A stretch of DNA of 8,045 bases from Actinomycetota bacterium (GTDB lineage Bacteria > Actinomycetota > Actinomycetes > Actinomycetales > Microbacteriaceae), in the NCBI GenBank assembly GCA_018895315.1, contig JAHIOK010000334.1:1-8045 (forward strand), read 5' to 3'. The notes under the pieces are model-generated. The model saw only the letters and a program-made list of their open reading frames with translations, searched no databases and was not told the origin of the DNA. Shown here one piece after another: positions 1-5,735 of this stretch; within the stretch, counting starts at the first letter, position 1, and each line of letters starts with the position of its first letter. The translations under genes and the position numbers were made by a program.

Positions 1-46
1 CACACCCGGTGTGCGCCACACGGTGTGGTCTCGCAGACGCGGTGTG
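1..46. repeat. Cluster of GGTGTG-centred short palindromes
   Basis: Positions 1-13 read CACACC-C-GGTGTG, a perfect 6-1-6 inverted repeat. Positions 16-28 read CCACAC-G-GTGTGG, another perfect 6-1-6 inverted repeat. A third half-site, GGTGTG, is at 41-46 without its partner. The GGTGTG cores start at 8, 22 and 41, so the spacing is 14 and 19 bases and not strictly regular. They could be operator sites for a gene left of the window, or small hairpins in the 3' end of the minus-strand transcript. The window edge cuts the region, so further copies may exist outside it. Confidence 0.5.
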
Positions 47-101
47 GTTTCGGCTGGGGCGGCGCGGCGGCGACGCCGTAGGCGTGACCGCAGGGCGGGG
101 G
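1..101. other. Non-coding stretch downstream of the DUF58 gene
   Basis: No gene can be supported here. The DUF58 gene ends at 102 on the minus strand, and nothing in the remaining 101 bases reads as a recognisable protein in any frame. The stretch holds two perfect short palindromes (1-13 and 16-28), a third copy of the GGTGTG core at 41-46, and a small 5-bp stem with a 3-base loop (ACGCC-GTA-GGCGT, 73-85). None of these is followed by a T run on either strand, so a classical intrinsic terminator is not shown. A plus-strand gene entering from the left could end at the in-frame TAG at 79-81, but too little of it would be visible to judge. Confidence 0.6.
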
Positions 102-1409
102 CTAGAGGCGGCCGGCCACCTTCAGCTCGAGGTAGCGGTCGGCGATGCGCGGGGGCAGATCCTCCGGGGACGCCGCGATCGCTTCGGCACCGGCGCGGCC
201 CATGGTCTGGGCCACCCGGGTCGCATCGCGCAGTGCGCGCTCGGCTGCGGCGGCGCGGTAGACGTCGTCGGCGGTGGCGCGGTGTGCCGCGGCATCCACG
301 AGTCCCGTATCGGTAGCGGTTCCCACGAGCACATGCGCGCGGCGGCTGAGACGGGGGAGCGACCCGAGGAATCCGCGCGCGGACTCCGGCGCATCCTGGG
401 CCGTCAGCAGCACCACGAGTGACGGGCGCGAGGTCATGGCCCGCACTTCGGCGAACGCGCCATCCCAGTCGGTGTCGATCAGCTGGGGTTCGACGGAGGC
501 CATCGCATCGACCATCGCAGGCAGGAGCGCTGTCCCGTCGAGGCGGGTGACGCGCGCGCGAGGAACGCGGTCGAACATCACGAGGTGCACGTGGTCCCCG
601 GCCCGGGTGGCGAGTGCCGAGAGCAGGAGTGCCGCTTCCATCGAAGCGTCCAGTCGCACTCCGTCCCCGACGCGCGCCGCCGATGTGCGCCCGGTGTCGA
701 TGACGATCACGACGTGGCGGTCACGCTCGGGGCGCCACGTGCGCAGCATCGTCGAGCCCGCACGGGCGGTTGCGCGCCAATCGATCGAGCGCACGTCATC
801 GCCCCGCACGTATTCGCGGAGACTGTCGAACTCGGTGCCCTGGCCTCGCACGTGCACGCTCGTGTTGCCGTCGAGCTCACGCAGCCGCGCCAGGCGCGAC
901 GGCAGATGACGGCGCGACGTGAACGGTGGCAGCACCCGCACCGCACCGCGCGAGGCGAGCAACACCTGGCGCCCCGCGATGCCGAGCGGGCCGAGCGCCC
1001 GCACCACGACGAACTCCGAGGCGAGCTCGCCCCGACGCCGCGGCAGCAGCGGGACGACGAACCGGCGCGCCTCGCCGGACGGGATGTCGATGTTCAGACG
1101 CTCCTCGGGAGCTCCGGCGGTGGGCTGCCACGCATCCCGTGCCGCACCCCGCAGCCGTCGTGGCCCTGCGTTGCGCAGCAGGAGCTCGGTTTCGACCGGT
1201 TCGCCGAGGCGTGCGCGAGACGGGATGCCGCGCTCCACTCGCAGTGTCCGCGGGTCGGCGGCCGCCGCGATGTCCATTCCCACCGCGGCGACGCACAGCG
1301 CCAGCCACCCTGCGGCCGCCACCCAGGCGTCAACGCCTGCGGTGCTGAGCAGCACGACGGACACCACGCCGAGACCGACGAGGAGGGGAAGACGTCCGGT
1401 GGCGAACAC
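102..1409 (-). CDS. DUF58 domain protein (VWA-like partner of MoxR)
   Basis: This 435-residue protein belongs to the DUF58 family, which pairs with MoxR ATPases and has a von Willebrand A-like fold. Two N-terminal hydrophobic stretches (about residues 7-23 and 28-50) should anchor it in the membrane, followed by a beta-rich region (about 55-165). The DUF58 signature is clear at residues 190-215: a FDSLREY block, then GDD and the RSIDWRATAR block. The VWA strand VIVID ends in D238-T-G-R-T-S243, a degenerate form of the metal-binding DxSxS motif with Gly at the central position. The start is GTG at 1407-1409, three bases after the moxR stop, with no clear Shine-Dalgarno of its own, so coupled translation is likely. 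The stop is TAG at 102-104. It is the last gene of the five-gene minus-strand run. Known for the family: genetic linkage to MoxR. Its molecular target is unknown. Confidence 0.95.
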   Translation of the reverse strand: MFATGRLPLLVGLGVVSVVLLSTAGVDAWVAAAGWLALCVAAVGMDIAAAADPRTLRVERGIPSRARLGEPVETELLLRNAGPRRLRGAARDAWQPTAGAPEERLNIDIPSGEARRFVVPLLPRRRGELASEFVVVRALGPLGIAGRQVLLASRGAVRVLPPFTSRRHLPSRLARLRELDGNTSVHVRGQGTEFDSLREYVRGDDVRSIDWRATARAGSTMLRTWRPERDRHVVIVIDTGRTSAARVGDGVRLDASMEAALLLSALATRAGDHVHLVMFDRVPRARVTRLDGTALLPAMVDAMASVEPQLIDTDWDGAFAEVRAMTSRPSLVVLLTAQDAPESARGFLGSLPRLSRRAHVLVGTATDTGLVDAAAHRATADDVYRAAAAERALRDATRVAQTMGRAGAEAIAASPEDLPPRIADRYLELKVAGRL

Positions 1410-1412
1410 AGG

Positions 1413-2420
1413 CTAGATCGGAACGCGGGTCTGCTGCAGCACCGAGGTCAGGATCGCGTCGACCGAGACGCCTTCGAGCTCGGCCTCGGGACGCAGCCGG
1501 ATGCGGTGACGCCACGTCGGAACGAGCATCGTCTGCACATGGTCGGGTGTGATCGCGGGGTATCCGCCGAGCCAGGCCCAGGCCTTGGATGCGGCGAGCA
1601 ACGCCGTCGAGGCGCGAGGGCTCACACCGAGCTCGACCGACGGGCTCTGCCGAGTGGCACGGGCGAGGTCGACGATGTAGCCGAGCAGGTCGTCGGAGGC
1701 GTCGACGGCTGCCGCGGCCCGCTGTGCGGCATGGATCTCGGCGATCCCGACGACGGCGTGGAGGCCGGCCGCCTCGAGTTCGCGGGGCTGGAAGCCCGAG
1801 GCATGCCGGCGGAGCACGGCGAACTCGGCGTCCCGTGCGGGGATGTCGACGACGAGCTTCAGCATGAACCGATCGAGCTGTGCCTCCGGGAGAGAGTACG
1901 TGCCCTCGTGCTCGACGGGGTTCTGCGTCGCGGCCACCAGGAACGGATCGGGCAGCGGCCGCGTGACGCCGTCGGTGGAGACCTGGCGCTCCTCCATGGC
2001 CTCGAGCAGCGCGGACTGGGTCTTCGGAGGCGTGCGGTTGATCTCGTCGGCGAGCACCACGTTCGCAAAGACCGGCCCCTCACGGAACTCGAACTCGCCG
2101 GAGCGCGCGTCGTAAACCAAAGAGCCCGAGACATCACCCGGCATCAGGTCGGGAGTGAACTGGATGCGGGTGGTCTCCAGCCCGAGCGCACGGCTGAAGG
2201 ACCGCACCAGCAGCGTCTTCGCGACCCCCGGTACTCCCTCCAGCAGCACGTGCCCGCGCGCGACGAGTGCGATCAGCAGGCCCGTTACTGCGCCGTCCTG
2301 TCCGATCACGGCCTTGCCGATCTCGAGGCGGACACGGTGCATCGCTTCCCGCAGCGCGGCGTCATCCAGCGCGGCGCCGGCGTGGGGCGGAACGCGCTCG
2401 CTGTGCAGCGGATCGGTCAT
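1413..2420 (-). CDS. MoxR-family AAA+ ATPase
   Basis: This is a 335-residue MoxR-type AAA+ ATPase, the usual length for the family, predicted cytoplasmic. Visible motifs in order: Walker A GVPGVAKT (62-69), Walker B VVLADEIN (121-128), sensor 1 in ATQNP (164-168), the LPEAQLDRF segment with R184 as likely arginine finger, and sensor 2 GVSPRA (265-270). MoxR proteins are thought to act as chaperones that remodel or activate partner complexes, often with VWA/DUF58 proteins encoded alongside; here the DUF58 gene is next. The reading frame stays open upstream to 3074, but that part is the DUF4350 gene in another frame. ATG at 2420 is chosen because the protein then begins as family members do, and AAAGGAG lies 6 bases upstream. 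It overlaps the DUF4350 stop by 4 bases (ATGA). No catalytic residue appears to be missing. The client protein is not known. Confidence 0.97.
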   Translation of the reverse strand: MTDPLHSERVPPHAGAALDDAALREAMHRVRLEIGKAVIGQDGAVTGLLIALVARGHVLLEGVPGVAKTLLVRSFSRALGLETTRIQFTPDLMPGDVSGSLVYDARSGEFEFREGPVFANVVLADEINRTPPKTQSALLEAMEERQVSTDGVTRPLPDPFLVAATQNPVEHEGTYSLPEAQLDRFMLKLVVDIPARDAEFAVLRRHASGFQPRELEAAGLHAVVGIAEIHAAQRAAAAVDASDDLLGYIVDLARATRQSPSVELGVSPRASTALLAASKAWAWLGGYPAITPDHVQTMLVPTWRHRIRLRPEAELEGVSVDAILTSVLQQTRVPI

Positions 2421-3601
2421 GGTGTGCTCCTTTCGGGGCGGACGGCCGCACGGACGGCCATCTCGAGGTCGTGAAGATCGTCGCTGAGCGTCATCAGCTG
2501 CCGCTCGGTCGCGGGGACGGAATCGATCAGGATGCCGCGCACCCGGCCGGAGTCGGCGCCGACACGCTGCGCTGCGGCATCCGAGATCTCGACGGCAGAC
2601 GCTGACGGGCCCAGCGCGAGGAGCCGGGCGATCCGCCCGAGCGCGCCGATGCGCAGCTGGTCGGCGGTGTGCAGCGTGTCGCGGGAGCGGGCGTAGAGAC
2701 GTGCCCGACCCTCCGTGGTCTCGGCCGCTCGCACCGTGACGGGAAGGTTCTCGGCGACAAGGGGACCGAAGCGACGTCCGCGCCAGATGGCGGCGGCCAG
2801 GGCCGCGCACAGCAGCAGAACGATCGCGGGGGATACCCAGGCCGGGGTGAGGTCGCCCAGGGAGGCGGACGCATCGGTGCGGTCGCTGTCGGCGAGGGTC
2901 GGGACGAACCACACCAGAGTCGTGCGAGTGCCGAGCAGGTTCACGGCGAGCGCGGCGTTTCCGTTCTCGGCGAGGTGCGCGTTGTCGAACAGCGCGCTCC
3001 CATCGATCGCGCTCACCCGGCCGTCGCCCTGAACGCGGGTCAGCAGCGCCGAGCCACCCTCGGTCGGGTAGCACGCGACGGCGTCGTCAGCCCCGGCGAA
3101 CAGCGTGCCGGCCACGATCGGACCGGAGCGATGTGCGGCCTCGAACGCGCAGTTCGGGGCGATGGCATCGGTCGAGCCGAAGCCGGAGACCTCGGCGCCC
3201 GGGAAGAGCAGCCGCATTCCCCGCCCGTGCGGCTCGATCACGACGACGTCGGCGGCGGCACCGGTCAGTTCGAGCAGGGCTTCGTCGGAGAGGAAGGGAC
3301 TGTCGGGGATCACGAGGGTGGTGTCGCCCCGGCCGAGGGCGGCGAGGGCTCCGGCGCGGTCGCGAACGATGGTGACCTGCACGCCCCGCTCACCGAGGAT
3401 CTGCGCGAGGGCACGTCCCCCGCTCGGGCCGGACGACTCGGGATCCAGCGGAGCGCGCTCTGCCCATTGCCCGGCACCAGCCAGGGCCATGCCCACGAGG
3501 CCGGCGAGCACCAGGCCGATCGCGATCGCCGCCCATCCCCACGCCCGTCGACGGCGGTTCGATGGGGGAGCGACAGTCGCCATACCGACCGCGGTGGTCA
3601 C
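2417..3601 (-). CDS. DUF4350 domain membrane protein
   Basis: This 394-residue protein has the DUF4350 layout. A basic N-terminus (RRRR at 16-19) is followed by membrane helix 1 (about 22-43), a globular domain of about 210 residues probably outside the cell, membrane helix 2 (about 256-273) and a cytoplasmic C-terminal domain. Just after helix 2 comes the characteristic WRGRRFGPLV...LPVTVRAAETTEGRARLY stretch. The outer domain resembles the GldG/glutaminase-like fold seen in this family (alternating strands such as VQVTIVRD and ADVVVIEP), but no catalytic triad is evident. It contains exactly two cysteines, C151 and C177, which could form a disulfide. Start: GTG at 3599-3601, overlapping the DUF4129 stop as GTGA with a weak GGAG 7 bases upstream. 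An ATG at 3581-3583 is a less likely start because it has no Shine-Dalgarno. The stop overlaps the MoxR start (ATGA). The function is unknown; linkage suggests a component or client of the MoxR/DUF58 pair. Confidence 0.92.
   Translation of the reverse strand: MTTAVGMATVAPPSNRRRRAWGWAAIAIGLVLAGLVGMALAGAGQWAERAPLDPESSGPSGGRALAQILGERGVQVTIVRDRAGALAALGRGDTTLVIPDSPFLSDEALLELTGAAADVVVIEPHGRGMRLLFPGAEVSGFGSTDAIAPNCAFEAAHRSGPIVAGTLFAGADDAVACYPTEGGSALLTRVQGDGRVSAIDGSALFDNAHLAENGNAALAVNLLGTRTTLVWFVPTLADSDRTDASASLGDLTPAWVSPAIVLLLCAALAAAIWRGRRFGPLVAENLPVTVRAAETTEGRARLYARSRDTLHTADQLRIGALGRIARLLALGPSASAVEISDAAAQRVGADSGRVRGILIDSVPATERQLMTLSDDLHDLEMAVRAAVRPERSTP
2427..2433 (-). promoter_or_regulatory. Ribosome binding site of the MoxR gene
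   Basis: On the minus strand this reads AAAGGAG, six bases before the ATG at 2418-2420. It is one of the two clearest Shine-Dalgarno sequences in the window and settles the MoxR start against the much longer open frame. It lies inside the last codons of the DUF4350 gene. Confidence 0.8.
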
Positions 3602-4281
3602 CCGCCCACTCCGAGCAGCTCGGTCGCAATCGCGCGGGCCCGCATGGCTGCCTCGTCGATGCCCGCGACCCTGCGGTAGAGCTCTTCGGTGCCGGGTCGG
3701 CGCAGGTACCGCACGTCGTCGAACGCCGTGGCTGCGGCCTCCAGTTCGTCCGCGAGGGAGGGGATGCGGTGTGCCGCAGTGCGTGCGAAGCGGTGGACCG
3801 TCGCACCCGGAGGGATCTCGACGATTCCCCGTTCGACGAGGCCACGGGCCAGCGCACGGAAGCGCAGCACGATCGCATCGTCCCAGGCCGAGCGCCGCGC
3901 GGCGGATGTGGCATCGGAACGGAGCTCGTCGGCGCTGCGCGCATCGGACTCGCCGAACAGATCGGCGATCGGTGCACGGCTACGCCCCACGGGACGAGGG
4001 CGGCCCCAGACCAGGAGCGCTGCGACGACGATGACGATCACCACCACCACGGCGATCAGGGCGGCCCACGCTCCCCACCCGTCTGATAGCTGCGTCCGGA
4101 AGAGACCGGCGAAGAAGTCGCCGATCGCCCGCGCGATCATGTCGAGGGGCGTGGGTTTCGCCACCTCATACGCGGGCTTCGCGAGTTCGTCCTCGGCCCA
4201 CCGGCGGGCCTCGTCACCGTCCGGCGTGAGCGGGGGGACGCCGTCGGTGAGTCGCGCCAGCAGCGTCGACCCTGCGATCAC
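3598..4281 (-). CDS. DUF4129 domain membrane protein
   Basis: This is a 227-residue protein with one membrane helix (about 71-92). The N-terminal part carries the RRWAEDELAKPAY block (27-38) usual ahead of the helix in actinobacterial members. The C-terminal cytoplasmic part matches DUF4129: AWDDAIVLRFRALARGLVER (132-151), a short loop, then an alpha-helical end with FDDVRYLRR (187-195). In many members that segment reads VRYG, so the Leu here is a small departure. In other bacteria DUF4129 is often fused to or encoded beside a transglutaminase-like domain in MoxR/DUF58 clusters; no transglutaminase is seen in this window. Start: GTG at 4279-4281, overlapping the upstream stop as GTGA, with only a weak GAGA upstream, so translational coupling is likely. 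The stop overlaps the next start. The biochemical role is unknown. Confidence 0.92.
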   Translation of the reverse strand: MIAGSTLLARLTDGVPPLTPDGDEARRWAEDELAKPAYEVAKPTPLDMIARAIGDFFAGLFRTQLSDGWGAWAALIAVVVVIVIVVAALLVWGRPRPVGRSRAPIADLFGESDARSADELRSDATSAARRSAWDDAIVLRFRALARGLVERGIVEIPPGATVHRFARTAAHRIPSLADELEAAATAFDDVRYLRRPGTEELYRRVAGIDEAAMRARAIATELLGVGG

Positions 4282-5567
4282 GGTGTCTCACGGTCTGCGG
4301 TCTGCCCGGGCGCGGCCCACTGGGTGGGACTCGACGGCGCGGGCATCTCGGGTGCAGTGGGCGCCGGAGGTGCCGCGTAGCCGGGTGGCGGCGGATACCC
4401 CGGAGCCGGATATCGCGGCGGCGGGTATCCGGCGGCTGGCCCATTGCCGGGCGGAGCGTAGGCCGGGGAATACCCGGCCGGCGCGGAAGCCGGAGGATAT
4501 GCCGGGAGGACGGGTGCGATCACGCGGCCCACGTGCACCCGGTACGGGTCGGCGAGCTCGGTGGCGCCGGCATCGCGCTGCTCGACGTACGACAGCAGAT
4601 CCAGATCGAGGCCTTCCCGGCGCATCCGACAGTCGATGTAGATCAGCGCGGCGGCCGTGCTCTGCACGACGAGTGCGACCGACTGCACCAGGAACGCGAC
4701 GATGTAACTCGGGATCGACGCCACGATCACGGTCGTGACCGCCGTCTGGCTGTCGCTGCCCGTCGGGGCGATGATCGAGGCCACGACCGACCCGAGCAGC
4801 GAGAACGGGATGTTGACGACCTGGGAGAGCACGCTGAAGGCGACCTCGATGATCACGACCACACCCAGCGCGGGCCAGAACCGGCCACGTACGAGCCGCC
4901 ACGAACGGGCGATCCCTCCACGGATCGTGGCGCCCTCGACGATGATGGCCGCCGGTACGAGCAGTAGTTTCGTGCTCAGCCACAGGGTGAGCGGGATCGC
5001 AGCGAGAATCACCAGAATCGTCAGCACGATCGCCACCGGAAGGGCAGCGGTTCCGATCGCGCCGATTCCGACGATGGCCACGGCAACGATCACGACCGCC
5101 GCGAGGACGGCAAGCGTGATGAGCAGGGCGTACCCGATGAGGCGCCACGCGACGGGGCGTACCCGCCGCCACAGCGCGCCCAGCGTGAGCTTCTCTGCGA
5201 CCGTCGCGCGGGTGACCTCGGCGACCACGATGCCCTGAACGATGACCCCCAACGCGCCGGCGGCAAGGCTGAGGGAGATGCCGACGATGGCGGTGATCGC
5301 GACTGAACCCGCGATCAGTGCGTCGCGGTCAGGACTGCCTTGAGGAAGACTCTCCAGGCGTGAGAAGGCAGCGAATGCGACTCCGCCGACGACGAGAGCG
5401 ACGATGACCGAGGCCGCGGTCTGCACCAGCATCGCGAACCCCAGCAGTACGCGCGGGTTCTGACGCAGCGCGCTGAAGGAGCGCCCCAGAATCGTGCCGA
5501 ACCCGAGTGGATGCAGTGGGATGATGCCCGGCGCGGGAGGCGGCGTCCATGCCGGGTACGCGGTCAC
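4278..5567 (-). CDS. Polytopic membrane protein, glycerophosphoryl diester phosphodiesterase membrane-domain type
   Basis: This 429-residue protein is the first gene of the minus-strand operon. After a short Pro-rich start (PAWTPPPAPG) and the usual PLHPLGFGTILGRSFSALRQNP block (17-38), there are about six hydrophobic segments (roughly 41-68, 85-118, 143-170, 175-206, 231-262, 275-310). Between them lies the family-typical cytoplasmic turn RGGIARSWRLVRGRFWPALGV (216-236), and the last helix is followed by YIDCRMRREGLDLDLLSY (310-327). Despite the family name there is no catalytic phosphodiesterase domain, so an enzyme role should not be assumed. Residues about 356-401 form a Pro/Gly/Tyr-rich cytoplasmic tail. 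Start: GTG at 5565-5567, with AGGAGG four bases upstream, in good agreement with conserved N-termini. The stop overlaps the DUF4129 start. Function is unknown; a scaffold or transport role at the membrane is possible. Confidence 0.9.
   Translation of the reverse strand: MTAYPAWTPPPAPGIIPLHPLGFGTILGRSFSALRQNPRVLLGFAMLVQTAASVIVALVVGGVAFAAFSRLESLPQGSPDRDALIAGSVAITAIVGISLSLAAGALGVIVQGIVVAEVTRATVAEKLTLGALWRRVRPVAWRLIGYALLITLAVLAAVVIVAVAIVGIGAIGTAALPVAIVLTILVILAAIPLTLWLSTKLLLVPAAIIVEGATIRGGIARSWRLVRGRFWPALGVVVIIEVAFSVLSQVVNIPFSLLGSVVASIIAPTGSDSQTAVTTVIVASIPSYIVAFLVQSVALVVQSTAAALIYIDCRMRREGLDLDLLSYVEQRDAGATELADPYRVHVGRVIAPVLPAYPPASAPAGYSPAYAPPGNGPAAGYPPPRYPAPGYPPPPGYAAPPAPTAPEMPAPSSPTQWAAPGQTADRETP
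4365..4502 (-). repeat. Degenerate Pro/Gly/Tyr repeat encoding the C-terminal tail
   Basis: Residues about 356-401 of the polytopic membrane protein consist of loosely repeated PGY/PPPxY units (for example AGYPPPRYPAPGYPPPPGY), encoded by imperfect GC-rich repeats. Such tails are common on actinobacterial membrane proteins, are probably disordered, and lie on the cytoplasmic side. The repeats are degenerate in DNA, so this is low-complexity coding sequence and not a mobile or variable-number element that can be demonstrated here. Confidence 0.7.
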
Positions 5568-5571
5568 GGTT

Positions 5572-5577
5572 CCTCCT
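5572..5577 (-). promoter_or_regulatory. Ribosome binding site of the polytopic membrane protein gene
   Basis: On the minus strand this reads AGGAGG, a full Shine-Dalgarno match, four bases before the GTG at 5565-5567. It supports that GTG as the start of the first gene in the operon. The strong site fits a lead gene that cannot rely on coupling from an upstream neighbour. Confidence 0.8.
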
Positions 5578-5602
5578 GGAGCGGATCGACGACTCTTCCT
5601 AT

Positions 5603-5613
5603 CGTGTCACACG
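5603..5613. promoter_or_regulatory. 11-bp palindrome with a GTCACA core (possible MtrA box)
   Basis: The sequence CGTGT-C-ACACG is a perfect 5-1-5 palindrome. It contains GTCACA (5606-5611), which matches the first half of the GTCACAgcg-type motif described for MtrA sites in mycobacteria. It sits just upstream of the weak -10 candidate for the minus-strand operon. A second GTCAC at 5563-5567 overlaps that operon's start codon. MtrA boxes are usually direct repeats, and a properly spaced partner is not seen, so the assignment is tentative. Confidence 0.35.
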
Positions 5614-5632
5614 CCCCGCGCGTGCTCGGCGA

Positions 5633-5648
5633 GACCTCAGGTGAGGTC
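5633..5648. promoter_or_regulatory. 16-bp inverted repeat at the mtrA promoter (candidate operator)
   Basis: The sequence GACCTCA-GG-TGAGGTC is a perfect 7-2-7 inverted repeat. It ends four bases before the TACTGT -10 candidate of mtrA, so it covers the spacer and touches the position expected for the -35. That is a typical place for a repressor or activator of mtrAB. I do not recognise the regulator family from the half-site. Confidence 0.45.
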
Positions 5649-5661
5649 GACTACTGTGGGA

Positions 5662-5684
5662 GCAGCGCGCGGGGACTGCGCTGC
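5662..5684 (+). promoter_or_regulatory. Possible hairpin in the mtrA leader
   Basis: GCAGCGC (5662-5668) can pair with GCGCTGC (5678-5684) around a 9-base loop. An alternative stem, CTGCGC-T-GCGCAG, lies at 5676-5688 and would exclude the first. Both fall at the very start of the predicted mtrA leader. In a region this GC-rich such stems arise easily, and no T run or known riboswitch pattern follows, so a regulatory role is only a possibility. Confidence 0.25.
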
Positions 5685-5716
5685 GCAGGCGTGCCCCCCA
5701 GACCCCCGCACGACGC

Positions 5717-5722
5717 AAAGGA
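5717..5722 (+). promoter_or_regulatory. Probable ribosome binding site of mtrA
   Basis: AAAGGA ends 13 bases before the ATG at 5736-5738. The spacing is longer than usual, but no other start codon lies between, and MtrA homology begins right after this ATG. The only upstream in-frame alternative, GTG at 5691-5693, has no Shine-Dalgarno. Confidence 0.5.
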
Positions 5723-5735
5723 CGAACGCGACTTC

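Larger units (their letters stand above)
5568..5735. promoter_or_regulatory. Divergent control region between the MoxR-module operon and mtrAB
   Basis: These 168 non-coding bases separate two divergent transcription units, so both promoters should be here. For mtrA the best -10 candidate is TACTGT at 5652-5657 (fits TAnnnT), placing the transcript start near 5664 and leaving a leader of about 70 bases. No convincing -35 is visible; an inverted repeat lies where it would be. For the minus-strand operon, TAGGAA (complement of 5596-5601) is a poor -10 candidate without a good -35. Other elements are an 11-bp palindrome at 5603-5613, the 16-bp inverted repeat at 5633-5648 and a leader hairpin at 5662-5684. 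The promoter calls are inference from weak consensus only. Confidence 0.55.

Noticed and set aside
73..85. Small stem ACGCC-GTA-GGCGT as a terminator after the DUF58 gene
   Set aside because: The stem is only 5 bp and no T run follows on either strand, so it cannot be called an intrinsic terminator.
1..87. End of a convergent plus-strand gene stopping at 79-81
   Set aside because: Only 26 codons would be visible and they show no recognisable protein feature.
585..2474. Plus-strand open frame of 629 codons across the DUF58 and MoxR genes
   Set aside because: It is antisense to two well-identified genes, its translation is rich in Arg, His, Gly and Gln without any recognisable domain, and long spurious frames are expected in such GC-rich DNA.
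2421..3074. Upstream extension of the MoxR reading frame
   Set aside because: The extension is Arg/Pro-rich nonsense lying over the DUF4350 gene in another frame; the ATG at 2420 has a good Shine-Dalgarno and matches family N-termini.
5511..5735. N-terminal extension of MtrA
   Set aside because: The frame is open but overlaps the divergent gene and promoter region, and receiver-domain homology begins just after the ATG at 5736.
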